Numbered from the stretch's first letter, positions 11,201-19,284 are shown. The stretch: 64,000 nucleotides of DNA from an uncultured Lachnospiraceae bacterium (GCA_934309145.1 CAKRCW010000004.1:172894-236893), one strand, 5' to 3'. The notes: a model not told the origin generated them from the sequence alone. Numbers and translations: made by a program.

Positions 11201-11628
11201 ACGAGCCAGCTGATGATGTATCTGATGTAGATAATGAGACAACAGGTAGTGACGCTGAGATAACTGATAGTGATAAGATAATGTGGAACTACGAGATATG
11301 TGAGGCAGATTGTATAGATGAGACATCAATTCCTGATGTTACGGGCGAGATAGTGACATCAGAAGCTGTAAGATACAGTGTAGATACAGATACCAGAAAG
11401 CTTGCCCAGATATTGGTTGTGTCAGCGAATGGTGAGATTGTATCATCAGGCTATTATTTAGTTGATACAGATAACAGAGATTTTGTCGTTAAGAGTAAGG
11501 CATTGTTTGCAGATGATGTATATGCGATGATAAGATTTGTAGATATAGGTGAAACTGGCATGGGTGATTGGACACAGTTTTACACGCTTACAGAGAATTC
11601 GGTAAAGGTTAGTATAAATTATGAATAG
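5290..11628 (+). CDS. Giant type IV prepilin-like adhesin with GLUG repeats and CBM2-like domains
   Basis: 2112 residues. The N-terminus is a class III prepilin leader: basic residues, then G14|FTLVEM with Glu at mature position 5, and a hydrophobic helix to about residue 42. After a 530-residue region, two blocks of GLUG-type repeats (YVGGIAGYN-like; about 12 at residues 579-1005 and 11 at 1328-1720 by eye) flank two immunoglobulin-like segments. The first (about 1044-1160) resembles carbohydrate-binding module 2: ITNWKLVF, then SAGEWNGTIWPGQ and a late DFQIQF strand. The second (about 1185-1270) is a weaker copy (VTNNSDADIIDW). The C-terminal ~300 residues contain acidic Asp/Thr-rich linkers. 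GLUG repeats are known from bacterial surface proteins. As first gene of the pilus operon it is probably a surface-exposed minor pilin or tip adhesin; polysaccharide binding is inferred. Confidence 0.8.
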   Translation: MKYIIRKYKRNTGFTLVEMIVTLVLLSILLTTSVMGLLAWQDWSDFKQADEYAETMFLAAQNQLSEYNANGTLKEFSKRADSTDNHISLNDIYYDKGEAYLEDSVWTTVDKGTLVSVRCNRGDYKLYTSGKDTVSKTAPIVYELLEGYLYDTSILNDAICIEFSLEDGQVFSVLYSAKYDSNGVEEFVYDNSNDQKLGVVNIATRYEDYRKERIIGYYGVDTLSRALSGVKEKPSITDLSLNNEETLNLSFKVSNPSSAVQKLKYDITVYDLDGKLTKDENMPDGVPVLKLTVNGAVKNKLNSVSQMCPVTRYVKDEATGEWNSEDMGEYPVLAWIESDGTMRIILDAADYQATSASYRDELSTFKTTYSFHRFGVDAENIMCKVKGYGDTYDTTAERQSNSSFVYFGEQNSNIDEELNIANYNYSVSNARHLYNMRFVTDLTANTVISKDELRASNSHYDKNNTIACHFQLTNDIDWQEFVDNGYFYNTGSNGMTVPDSLLGDFTSLKQLRAEDSIDGNDYTISGLSITQAGNSLSALYMDEEKTDNTRKPVGFIATNYGTIENLKLDKISVTSSDDYVGAFAGINVSGYTLNNTPSGILNKLTVMNTDDESYIKGSEYVGGIIGGIEGVGKNGKTDSVSFNELNNYAKVTGKAYVGGIVSALEIPENVKSYITLDDCHNYGAVYAVLKSGDSKDDSVYIGGIAGYVANLYGGSHKTEASVNELITISNSCSSPKYSDEDLSYFTDDMSGYKNRAVGKYVGGIAGLSYYSTLANVSTVSEDGRTGYVFGENYVGGIAGYYVGGVPLSGTNGAYINTNENYVAGCSYVGGIVGCNANIEDTPDKNYDSERVVSSWINNGIVYGCESYVGGIAGYNAGYMYNCNNTVGEAVGADYPSMYNTDYVGGIAGYNSGVIDASSTETVAPAITGGSYVGGVAGCNDSGAVINNYTVSGGYVRGDSASGSYVGGIAGLNLSILMLQNADGTAKNITSSVNEVSGKYFVGGSIGGNIINTNGYAGNMQTEPGTTGSTDVATDSSAGQTSDKCYVELKSDRVWGSADTPTRQYSYTIYNNSEEKITNWKLVFHVAKGAKHQNGPYNVTEQSPIETDTEIQYIFSAGEWNGTIWPGQTIYSDFQIQFSNYVDLYSFDVTDIEFFYDGGDGNKVVIKPGNLAITEKNRHEIIGSSDATYKVELIDNNTHINQIKVTNNSDADIIDWYVEIPKLDSVNLNPDTSQSFDIVVESKEENGQTYEYYKLTKKYGDKLNAHSFFDLYEPFDVDSVQTVEYLKQNTKLVFFTTKLQQKTEDRIYARVQTKADMEAFTGNISADAFAGGFIGYTMLVNSTDKQYASQLADGICTSVGGLSSNAAVAYVRSIGVDKSEAQIYIQGNVGHGNVTADDMAGGVLGYADAATFMYIDNANNKASVTAVNGCAGGITSTNLRADNKIRTCTNSGNITAKEIAGGIVGESVGTVSTCVVKADITGALGTESAAYGGIAGISGNASERTEDVANTAAITECYFDGNIYASGNGATARIGGIAGINGRNSAIKASVIGADSGNSNTSIHGGLVSGTYYETETACVGGIAGINYGDIVSADNNTSSTDTVVIDNYLGYTGGIVGYNASMATVSATDEENISTGKAWTVSGKANGTVSYVGGIIGYSESGTNMAYLRNYANVSVAGDGNVAGGIVGTLHNQTSSDLTVNKCYNYGDVTGTAYAGGLIGILRYKGVKFTSCSNDGTVTGLQYVDPMVAYKDISDGTLVFTDCTVNGSTYINETQIAQFNESLNVKADELDITNSNGAMEDVSASDDAVQTDTDADIGIDESFAADIVTKLDVVSEAEIKDFVLTFNMDEQADYYKVQLLYGDKYGVIYVEPCEAGYDIYYIGSDAPSINELSACMENPYAAYIGKITDEADMNMEADTNIIEGMNYDGSCINIELPDDTTFVTLQALVGEDKVDLYESSDIAIWKCISVDEPADDVSDVDNETTGSDAEITDSDKIMWNYEICEADCIDETSIPDVTGEIVTSEAVRYSVDTDTRKLAQILVVSANGEIVSSGYYLVDTDNRDFVVKSKALFADDVYAMIRFVDIGETGMGDWTQFYTLTENSVKVSINYE

Positions 11629-11646
11629 GATTGTTGAGGAGAAATA

Positions 11647-12336
11647 GTGAGACAATTATTTGGTGCAAAACTTAATAGAAAAGGGTTTAAGGATAAAGGC
11701 TCAGCCATGATAGTCGCAATAATTGTAAGCATGGTAGTTTTTGTATTTGCCCTGTCACTTTTGCTTGTGGCGTATTCACTTTTTTCCTCATCAACGAGAA
11801 GAATAACGCAGAATCAATGCCGGGAGCTGACAAAGACTATAAGTATTGAGCTTGAAAAGGAGCTGACTGAAACCTCTTATTCATCATTTGCCGAACAACG
11901 GCAGGCTCTTGATGATGGCAGGGATATGCTATGGCAATATATAAGATATAATGTGTGTCAGGGCAGCTGGCCATATTATGAGGGTGATGATAAGGTTGGA
12001 AATGATGAGAAGTCGGCATACAGATATTTTAATCTTGATGTCACCGGAGGAGATGCTTCAAGCTATGCAGCCATGGCTGATGATATATCAGTATGTATAT
12101 ATTGGGAGAATGACGGAAGCTACATATCTTCTAAGGATGACACGGTATTATGTGTTAAGGTGACGTGCAGTAAGGGTGAACAGTCATCTACAATGCTTAC
12201 GAAATATATACTAAGCTGCGTAAATTATGATGGTGATACATCTAGTACAGATAGTGGAAATGAGAGTGTGAACCCATCTGATAATTTAATTGAGACATCA
12301 GAGCATTGGGTATGGAGTTTTTTGGAGCGTGAATAG
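11647..12336 (+). CDS. PilX-like minor pseudopilin
   Basis: 229 residues from a GTG start with GAGGAG 6 bases upstream. After a basic stretch comes KG|SAMIVAIIVSMVVF and a long hydrophobic helix (about residues 18-42). This resembles a prepilin leader but lacks the Glu at mature position 5, as in PilX and GspK-type subunits that start or cap the fibre. The rest is soluble with several Cys and a Ser/Asp-rich tail. It lies 18 bases after the giant pilin and overlaps the region before the next pseudopilin, so co-expression is expected. Family membership is inferred from the N-terminus and position only. Confidence 0.65.
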   Translation: MRQLFGAKLNRKGFKDKGSAMIVAIIVSMVVFVFALSLLLVAYSLFSSSTRRITQNQCRELTKTISIELEKELTETSYSSFAEQRQALDDGRDMLWQYIRYNVCQGSWPYYEGDDKVGNDEKSAYRYFNLDVTGGDASSYAAMADDISVCIYWENDGSYISSKDDTVLCVKVTCSKGEQSSTMLTKYILSCVNYDGDTSSTDSGNESVNPSDNLIETSEHWVWSFLERE

Positions 12337-12337
12337 A

Positions 12338-12682
12338 ATGGGTAATAACAGAGGCTCTACAATGGTAGAGGTATTAGCCGGAGTTACAATTCTGGTAATT
12401 ATAATAGTTGAATGTATGGTGCATCTTGTAGGTATATCGGGCGAGCTTGTGAAAAAGAGCCGCGATACGCAGGAGGATTTACGTGTTTTAAATGAGGAGA
12501 TGTATAAGAAGGATGCCAATTTTGAGCTTATTTCCGGAACAGATATAATATTAACGCTTGACACGGAAAAGACAGATACAAAGAATTTGGCAAAGGCTGC
12601 AAGCATTAAGCTTGATGCAGATATTTACAGATATTACAGTGATAAGGCAGAGCTTGCCATTTTCAGGATAATCGGAAGATAG
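12338..12682 (+). CDS. Small type IV pseudopilin
   Basis: 114 residues. The start at 12338 is one base after the upstream TAG and puts a normal prepilin leader at the N-terminus: NNRG|STMVEVLAG with Glu at mature position 5, followed by a hydrophobic helix to about residue 33. An earlier in-frame start at 12290 would place 16 extra residues before the leader. The short C-terminal domain has coiled-coil character (LRVLNEEMYKKD). Probably a minor pilin (PilV/GspI-like) in the initiation complex; the exact subfamily cannot be told from the sequence. Confidence 0.75.
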   Translation: MGNNRGSTMVEVLAGVTILVIIIVECMVHLVGISGELVKKSRDTQEDLRVLNEEMYKKDANFELISGTDIILTLDTEKTDTKNLAKAASIKLDADIYRYYSDKAELAIFRIIGR

Positions 12683-12702
12683 CATTGCTTTTTGGTGGGA
12701 CT

Positions 12703-13311
12703 ATGAAAAAGATAAAAAAATACCTTCAAAAATTAAATAATCGTGGTTTTACCTTAGTTGAGATGATAGCTTCATTTATGCTTATAGGGCTTTTTATGGT
12801 TGCTGCAAGTAAGGTTATTGGCAATACTGCTATGGTTTATTATGAGGCAAAGGGGATAACTGATGGTATGCAGGTATCTTCGATAATAAGCTCTAAGATA
12901 AGATGTGAGATAGAGGCTGCAAGTGAATATACAATACAACTATCACAGGATGATACATTAGGTGGGGGAAATGGAACAGCCGGATATAACAAGATAGATT
13001 TTGTAAATGCGAGTGGAAGTCACATATATATAGGTGTGGATGATAAGGGTTATATGTTTATATATTATTATCCTGTTCTTACAGAGTCAGGAGAGATGAA
13101 GGATACGAGCTGGACCTTTGACAAAAAGGCTTATATGGGCTATACAATAAAGGAGTTAAAGTTTTCGCAGCCTAAGGGTGATTATGATAATAATATCATA
13201 TATATGACGCTTACGCTCACAAGTCCCAAATACGGAGATTACACAGTGAGCGAATATATACAGTGCTATAATTTAAAGGCAGACACCACGCTTGTTTTAA
13301 GTGGTGAGTAG
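12703..13311 (+). CDS. Type IV pseudopilin (PilW/GspJ-like)
   Basis: 202 residues from the ATG at 12703 (GGTGGG just upstream; a TTG at 12688 is also in frame). The leader reads NNRG|FTLVEMIASF with Glu at mature position 5 and a hydrophobic stretch to about residue 45, followed by a beta-rich soluble domain. The size and the place after the PilX- and PilV-like genes fit the PilW/GspJ class of minor pseudopilins. The upstream gene ends 20 bases before the ATG and the prepilin peptidase begins 12 bases after this gene. Confidence 0.75.
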   Translation: MKKIKKYLQKLNNRGFTLVEMIASFMLIGLFMVAASKVIGNTAMVYYEAKGITDGMQVSSIISSKIRCEIEAASEYTIQLSQDDTLGGGNGTAGYNKIDFVNASGSHIYIGVDDKGYMFIYYYPVLTESGEMKDTSWTFDKKAYMGYTIKELKFSQPKGDYDNNIIYMTLTLTSPKYGDYTVSEYIQCYNLKADTTLVLSGE

Positions 13312-13323
13312 ACAATGAGGTAG

Positions 13324-14112
13324 ATGATGAATTATTTTTTATATATCATAATTTATTTGCTGGTGTTTTACATGGGTGTTACGGTATTTTCCTACCTGAA
13401 TCTTGTGATAGAGAGACTTCCCGGAAAGGAAAATCTGGCAATAAGACATACATCATGCAAAAAATGTGGACATGAGCAGATATGGAAGGATGTAATACCT
13501 ATCTTTTCCAGAATAAGATATCAGAACAGATGTAGGTATTGTGGTGAGATATTGCCATTGAGAGAACTTGTAATAGAGCTTTTTGGCGGTGCATTTGCCG
13601 TGTTATCGTTTTTTGTGTACGGTATACATCTTTCGTCGATATTTGTTTTTGCTGTTATATGTGATTTAACGCTTATCACTATGATAGATGCTGATACTCA
13701 GGAGATACCGCCTGTACTTAATATTATCATGCTCGTTCTCGGTGCAGCCGGCATATGGCTTTTGCCGGGGGCAACTATTGTAGAGAGAATAATAGGACTT
13801 TTTGCAGTTAGTGTTCCTATGTTTGTACTCATGCTGTTTAATGGCTTTGGCGGTGGAGATGTAAAGCTTATGTTTGCATCGGGAATGTTACTTGGCTGGA
13901 AGGGAAATCTGGCAGCATTTTTAATAGGAATTATTGTAGGAGGAGTGTATGCGGTATACCTTTTGTTTAGTAAAAAGAAGGGTAGAAAGGAATACTTTGC
14001 ATTTGGACCATTTCTCGCATTTGGAATACTGGCATCTATGATTAATAATCTGGGTGATACGATGGTTTCAACATATATTGATTACATCAAAGGCTTGATG
14101 ACATTTTTCTAA
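13324..14112 (+). CDS. pilD: Prepilin peptidase / N-methyltransferase
   Basis: 262 residues, multi-pass membrane protein. The N-terminal cytoplasmic loop has the two CxxC pairs of the bifunctional enzyme (CKKC and CRYC), which bind zinc and are needed for N-methylation. The two catalytic aspartates of the TFPP protease are visible in DADTQEIP and in the GxGD-type motif GFGGGDVKLM. It would cleave before Phe/Ser of the five prepilins encoded here and methylate the new N-terminus. Either of two adjacent ATGs (13324 or 13327) can serve as start; GAGG lies at 13317-13320. Confidence 0.93.
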   Translation: MMNYFLYIIIYLLVFYMGVTVFSYLNLVIERLPGKENLAIRHTSCKKCGHEQIWKDVIPIFSRIRYQNRCRYCGEILPLRELVIELFGGAFAVLSFFVYGIHLSSIFVFAVICDLTLITMIDADTQEIPPVLNIIMLVLGAAGIWLLPGATIVERIIGLFAVSVPMFVLMLFNGFGGGDVKLMFASGMLLGWKGNLAAFLIGIIVGGVYAVYLLFSKKKGRKEYFAFGPFLAFGILASMINNLGDTMVSTYIDYIKGLMTFF

Positions 14113-14128
14113 AGAGGAGGACGCTTCT

Positions 14129-15328
14129 TTGATATACTATAAATACAGGGCTCAGGACGAAACCGGAAAGACTATAACCGGTGTTATGCAGGCACAGGAT
14201 GAGCTTGACCTTCATGAGCGATTAAAACAGGATAAAAAATATCTGATACAGGCAAAGGCACAGTCGGATAAAAAGAACATAAAGAGGCTTAAATCTAATG
14301 TTGTCTCAGATTTCGCCAAGAACATAGGTGAACTTCTCGGTGCAGGCGTTACGCTCGTAAAGGCACTTAAGATTATCTCTGAGGATGAGTCGATAAAGCC
14401 GAAGGAGAGGGAGATATATGGTGGACTTTTGAAACAGGTACGTTCAGGAGTTTCGTTGTCTGAGGCTATGGCATCGTCAGGAGATGCATTTCCTTCTCTG
14501 TTTATCAACATGATAAAGAGTGCCGAGAACAGTGGAAGCATGGACAAGGTTGCTCTTCAGATGGCATCACATTATGAGAAAGACTACAGATTAAAGCAGA
14601 AGGTCAAAAGCTCTATGACATATCCTAAGATTCTCTGTGTCTTAATTGTTGTAGTTGTTGCGATTATTATGGGATATGTAATACCGCAGTTTCAGGATTT
14701 ATTTGCACAGATGCAGACACTTCCGGTATCAACTACGATTTTGCTTGGAATTAGTAATTTTGTTAAGAACAAATGGTATGTGATTATAATTATTGCTGTG
14801 ATTATTTACATTGCCTTTCGTATTATTTTTGCGATACCGGCAGTTAAATATATAAAGGATAAGTTAGAGTTAAAGCTTCCTGTCATAGGTAAGCTGAGAC
14901 GTGTTATCTATACTGCGAGATTTGCGAGAACACTGTCAAGTCTTTACTCTGCCGGAATATCGATTATCAACTGTCTGCAGATTGCCAGAAATACAATTGG
15001 TAATTCTTACATTGAAAAACAGTTTGATAAGGTAATTGCAGATGTAAGAGGTGGTTCTAACTTAAGCGAGAGTATAGACAAGGTTGATGGATTTACGAAG
15101 AAGCTTTCTTCATCAATAATGGTAGGTGAGGAGACAGGTGCGTTAGATACAATGCTTGTGTCAATCGCCAATCAGATGGAGTATGACGCAGAGCTTGCCA
15201 TGAACAAGCTTGTATCGTATTTAGAGCCGGCTATGATAGTAGTTATGGCGTTGATTGTAGGCTTTGTAATTATATCGGTTATACAGCCTATCTACGGTTC
15301 TTATCAGGCAATAGCTACATCATACTAG
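14129..15328 (+). CDS. pilC: Type IV pilus inner-membrane platform protein PilC
   Basis: 399 residues, the usual PilC/GspF size, with two repeated cytoplasmic helical domains (about 60-180 and 260-380), each followed by membrane helices (about 165-190, 210-235, 365-390). The family pattern SGVSLSEAM and SAENSGSMDKV is visible, repeated later as GGSNLSESI and GEETGALDTM. The start is a TTG with AAAGAGGAGG 8 bases upstream and no better ATG nearby. PilC couples the PilB and PilT ATPases to pilin entry and removal. Confidence 0.93.
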   Translation: MIYYKYRAQDETGKTITGVMQAQDELDLHERLKQDKKYLIQAKAQSDKKNIKRLKSNVVSDFAKNIGELLGAGVTLVKALKIISEDESIKPKEREIYGGLLKQVRSGVSLSEAMASSGDAFPSLFINMIKSAENSGSMDKVALQMASHYEKDYRLKQKVKSSMTYPKILCVLIVVVVAIIMGYVIPQFQDLFAQMQTLPVSTTILLGISNFVKNKWYVIIIIAVIIYIAFRIIFAIPAVKYIKDKLELKLPVIGKLRRVIYTARFARTLSSLYSAGISIINCLQIARNTIGNSYIEKQFDKVIADVRGGSNLSESIDKVDGFTKKLSSSIMVGEETGALDTMLVSIANQMEYDAELAMNKLVSYLEPAMIVVMALIVGFVIISVIQPIYGSYQAIATSY

Positions 15329-15347
15329 GAAAGAGAGGATAAAGGTT

Positions 15348-16802
15348 ATGAGTACAGTAATATATCTGGCAAATCAGCAGATACAGGTAATCACAGGTAC
15401 TCCTGGAAGTCATAAGATATCAGTGTCAGAGTGCTATACGGCTGATGCACCTGATGGCTGCATAATAAATGGTATTATAATGGACACAGATTCATTTATC
15501 AGCTTTATGCAGAATTTCTGGGAAATGAACCATTTACCGGTTAAGGATATAACGCTTGTTGTAAACAGCACTAAGTTTATCGGTAAGACTATAGATATGC
15601 CATTATTAAACAAGAAGAATACCGAGGAATTTATAGACCGTGAATTTTCAGATATAAAGCAAAATGATGATTATATATGCAGATATATCCAGATAGGTCA
15701 GGGTAAAAATACAAAGAAGATATATGCAGAAATAGTTACAACAGATTTTATAAAGGATTATCTTGATATATTTAATGAGATAGGACTTCATGTTAAGACA
15801 GTTTACTCTGGAGAGAGCAGCCTTATCAGATTGGCTGACATGACTATTGGAAAGCAGTATAAGACATTTATATTGCAGATTGCTGATAGAATGACTATCA
15901 CAACTATTCTGTGGGTAAATGGTGATTATTATTATCTTAACAATACGAGATGCTTTTATGAGCAGGGAACCGAGGAATATGCACAGGATGTTGCACGAAT
16001 AGTAAGCCAGATACGTCAGTTCATGCAGGCAAATCAGTTAGATTATCCGATTGAGGCTATCGTGCTTGCGGGCATTAATCCTGATGATATGCCGTTGTAT
16101 CAGAAGGCTATATCCCAGCTAGACATATATGCAAGAGTTGAGGTATTTGAGGACTCGCATATAAGTGTAAAAGATATAGATAAGCAGATGTATTTTCCTG
16201 TTATAAGTGGACTTGTAGTTAATAATATGGGAAAGCAGAACTTTATCGATGGTTATAATAGTGGTAAAAAGAAAGTTAATAAGAAGGAAAAGGGACTTGG
16301 AAAAGGAATCCTTGCGATAACGATTTCTTTGGCAGTCATGCTTATTGCTGTATTTGTAAGTATGACAATAAGGAAGGTGAAAGAAAACAGATTAAATGAG
16401 CTTACAGATTATAATGATTCACCTAATGTAATTATGGAGGTTGCAAGATATTCTGTGCTTTTGCAGGAGACAACATATCTGACTAATCAATATAATGCAA
16501 TAGAGGGATTAAATGATAATCTTAAGACATATCCAGTCTGTGACAGTGAAATAATTGATATTGTAAATGACTGTGCCGATGGATATGCCAGTGTGGTGAT
16601 AGATTCATTTGATGCAGACCTTGGAGTGATGGCTGTCACGGCAACCGCAGATTCGGTTGATAATATAAATAAATTTATTAAGAATATAAGTGCTGTTGAT
16701 ATTTTCGACAATGTGGATTATACAGGATACTCATTTGTTGAGAGTACAGGCTTATGGGATATACATGTAACATTTACACTTGCCGAGTCGGCAGGAAGAT
16801 AA
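15348..16802 (+). CDS. Fused PilM-PilN pilus assembly protein
   Basis: 484 residues. The first ~300 form an actin-like PilM domain (beta-rich start, then KFIGKTIDMPLLNKKN and later LAGINPDDM). After a Lys-rich linker comes a single membrane helix (about 324-344) and a ~135-residue extracytoplasmic domain that begins with a coiled coil and ends with a ferredoxin-like fold pattern, as in PilN. Normally PilM is cytoplasmic and binds the short N-terminal tail of PilN; here the two appear joined. The next gene is PilO-like, as expected after PilN. PilN assignment of the C-terminal part is by topology and context. Confidence 0.8.
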   Translation: MSTVIYLANQQIQVITGTPGSHKISVSECYTADAPDGCIINGIIMDTDSFISFMQNFWEMNHLPVKDITLVVNSTKFIGKTIDMPLLNKKNTEEFIDREFSDIKQNDDYICRYIQIGQGKNTKKIYAEIVTTDFIKDYLDIFNEIGLHVKTVYSGESSLIRLADMTIGKQYKTFILQIADRMTITTILWVNGDYYYLNNTRCFYEQGTEEYAQDVARIVSQIRQFMQANQLDYPIEAIVLAGINPDDMPLYQKAISQLDIYARVEVFEDSHISVKDIDKQMYFPVISGLVVNNMGKQNFIDGYNSGKKKVNKKEKGLGKGILAITISLAVMLIAVFVSMTIRKVKENRLNELTDYNDSPNVIMEVARYSVLLQETTYLTNQYNAIEGLNDNLKTYPVCDSEIIDIVNDCADGYASVVIDSFDADLGVMAVTATADSVDNINKFIKNISAVDIFDNVDYTGYSFVESTGLWDIHVTFTLAESAGR

Positions 16803-16814
16803 AGGAGGATGGCT

Positions 16815-17594
16815 ATGAAGCTTGAGATGACAGAAAAGGATAAAAGACTTCTTATTATGCTCTCTATATTTGTTATAGTTGTCTGTATAGGATATTGGGG
16901 CGTATACCCTGTTATAAAAGATATAATAGATATGGATAAGCAGATTGAAGAACAGAAGCTCGTTAAGGAGGATAATCAATATAAGCTTACACAGATTCCA
17001 ATGCTCGAGGCTGATAATGATTCATGGAAAGAGGATATACAAAGTGTGAGAAAATCATTTTTTCCTATGATGAAGAGTGCAGATATTGATGAATATTTTA
17101 CGGACATGGTGCTTGGATATGGTTTGTCAGCTTATGATTTGTCTATTCAGATATCTGCTGATGAGACAGATTTAGAACCTTATATTTATTCTCAGAAGGC
17201 ATATGAGTTAAGTGCCAGCGAGGAAACTTCAGATAATGGTGTAACTACAGGTGCAGCGTCTGAACGCTCTGAGATAGAACAGGCAGAACAGGCCGGGGGA
17301 ACTTTGATAACAGATACATCCAGCGACAGTGCGTTTACAGAGCCGGTTACTACGGGAATATACGAGGCAGCTGTTACAATGCGGCTTGGTGGAGATGAGC
17401 AGGATTTGCTTAGTCTTATTGAGAATTTGTCAAACAGTGATATGAAGATCAGAGTGTGCAATTATTCCTGGTCAGACCAGAGAAGCGTAAGTGATATGAC
17501 AGAGGATGGTGGTTATAACATAACTGTGGAGCGTGTACTCACGATTACTCTTGAGATATATATGTATCAGGAACAGTTAAGCGAGGAGGGATAA
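16815..17594 (+). CDS. PilO-like pilus assembly protein
   Basis: 259 residues. A short cytoplasmic start, one membrane helix (about 12-33), a charged coiled coil (DKQIEEQKLVKEDNQ) and an extracytoplasmic domain with a Ser/Thr/Glu-rich insert (about 135-175). This is the topology of PilO, which pairs with PilN to align the platform. The ATG at 16815 is preferred over the one at 16809, because AGGAGG (16803-16808) would touch the latter but lies 6 bases before the former. Confidence 0.75.
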   Translation: MKLEMTEKDKRLLIMLSIFVIVVCIGYWGVYPVIKDIIDMDKQIEEQKLVKEDNQYKLTQIPMLEADNDSWKEDIQSVRKSFFPMMKSADIDEYFTDMVLGYGLSAYDLSIQISADETDLEPYIYSQKAYELSASEETSDNGVTTGAASERSEIEQAEQAGGTLITDTSSDSAFTEPVTTGIYEAAVTMRLGGDEQDLLSLIENLSNSDMKIRVCNYSWSDQRSVSDMTEDGGYNITVERVLTITLEIYMYQEQLSEEG

Positions 17595-17598
17595 AACC

Positions 17599-19284
17599 AT
17601 GGAAATGAGGAGTAATAAGAATATCCGAATTGGTGATGTACTTCAGGAGCTTGGCTATATTAATGAGGAGCAGATTAACCAGGCCGTAGTATATCAGAAA
17701 GAGAATAAGGGTGTCAGACTTGGTGGTGCGCTTATAGCACTTGGATTTATAACAGAAAGACAGATGCTTGAGGCTCTTGGCAGGAGACTTAATTATGAGG
17801 TTGTCAATATATCGGAGCTGTCTATAGATATAAGGGCTGTCGAGATGATACCAAGAGTGCTTGCAGAAAAATATAACATGATGGGTTATCGCGTTGAGGA
17901 TAATGCATATTATCTGCTTGTCGATGATCCGCTTAACTTCTATGGTATAGAGGATATAAGACAGATAGTTGGAAGGGAAATTCACATTTCACTTTGTGAG
18001 AAGGCACCGCTTGAGAATTCAATCCAGTATTACTATTCAGAAGTTTCGGCGAGAAAGGCGGCACAGAAGGCATCAGCAACCAGCACACAGACAAGTGAGG
18101 TTATGGAGATAAGCGTTGAGGAGGGTGATGACGATACACCTATCATCAATCTTTTTAACAGCCTTCTTATAAGAGCTTACAACTCAAATGCGTCAGATAT
18201 ACATATCGAGCCATTTGAAAATCACACAAGTGTAAGAATGCGTATGGATGGCGTTATCTGCGATTTTATGACATTGCAGAAGAATATACACAATTCGCTC
18301 TTGGCGAGAATTAAAATATTGGGTGACCTTGATATAGCTGAGAGACGTATTCCTCAGGATGGTCATTTCAGAATCAATATAGAGGGTGTAAACTTAAATG
18401 TTCGTGTATCTGTTATACCGACGGTGTTTGGAGAAAAGGCAGTACTCAGACTTCTTGCCTCGGCGGGAAGCATAGACCATATAGGAACATTTGGTATGAC
18501 GGAGAAAAATTATAAGCTTGTAATGAGAATGCTGCAATCTCCAAATGGAATTATATACCTAACAGGACCTACGGGTTCAGGTAAGTCCACAACGCTTTAT
18601 ATGATACTTGAGGAGCTTGCAAAGAGAAGCGTCAATATATCAACAATAGAAGACCCTGTTGAGAAAAATGTTGCAAAGCTTAATCAGATGCAGGTTAATA
18701 ACACAGCGGGACTTACTTTTGAGGTTGGACTTAGAGCACTGCTCAGACAGGATCCGGATATAATCATGGTTGGTGAGACAAGAGATGCGGAGACAGCCTC
18801 TATTTCTGTAAGGGCCGCTATAACAGGACACCTTGTTTTGTCAACACTCCATACAAATGATGCGGCATCATCCGTTGTCCGTCTTGCTGATATGGGTGTT
18901 GAGCCTTATATGATTGCAAGCTCGCTTGTCGGAATAGTTGCACAGCGACTTGTCAGAAAAGTGTGTCCATTCTGTGGTGAATGGGGACCTATGACAGAGC
19001 AGGAGGAGGCAATTGCAGGAGTTACATTTCCTAGAATAAAGCATGCAAAGGGATGCAGACAGTGCAATAACACCGGCTATAAGGGACGAATATCTATACA
19101 TGAGATACTGATGATTGATAAAAAGGTAAGAGAAATGATAATAGAAAAAGCATCTGTTGAGGCGATAAAGGAGTACGCTATTGAACAGCAGGGCATGAGC
19201 ACCTTAAAGAAGAGTGCACTTGAATTAGTTGAAGATGGAACTACGACAGTGGATGAGCTGCTCAGAGTTTCTTATTATGAATAA
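17599..19284 (+). CDS. pilB: Type IV pilus extension ATPase PilB
   Basis: 561 residues. An N-terminal MshEN-type domain (about 1-150; RIGDVLQELGYI and LGGALIALGFIT repeats), which in related ATPases can bind c-di-GMP, is followed by the secretion ATPase domain. Walker A GPTGSGKSTT is near residue 323, the Asp box and Walker B-like DPDIIMVGETRD follow, with His box LSTLHTN. The zinc-binding CPFC and CRQC pairs typical of PilB/GspE lie near 455-490. GAGGAGGG lies 8 bases before the ATG. An HD-GYP protein at the end of the window could link c-di-GMP to pilus extension, but that is speculation. Confidence 0.95.
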   Translation: MEMRSNKNIRIGDVLQELGYINEEQINQAVVYQKENKGVRLGGALIALGFITERQMLEALGRRLNYEVVNISELSIDIRAVEMIPRVLAEKYNMMGYRVEDNAYYLLVDDPLNFYGIEDIRQIVGREIHISLCEKAPLENSIQYYYSEVSARKAAQKASATSTQTSEVMEISVEEGDDDTPIINLFNSLLIRAYNSNASDIHIEPFENHTSVRMRMDGVICDFMTLQKNIHNSLLARIKILGDLDIAERRIPQDGHFRINIEGVNLNVRVSVIPTVFGEKAVLRLLASAGSIDHIGTFGMTEKNYKLVMRMLQSPNGIIYLTGPTGSGKSTTLYMILEELAKRSVNISTIEDPVEKNVAKLNQMQVNNTAGLTFEVGLRALLRQDPDIIMVGETRDAETASISVRAAITGHLVLSTLHTNDAASSVVRLADMGVEPYMIASSLVGIVAQRLVRKVCPFCGEWGPMTEQEEAIAGVTFPRIKHAKGCRQCNNTGYKGRISIHEILMIDKKVREMIIEKASVEAIKEYAIEQQGMSTLKKSALELVEDGTTTVDELLRVSYYE

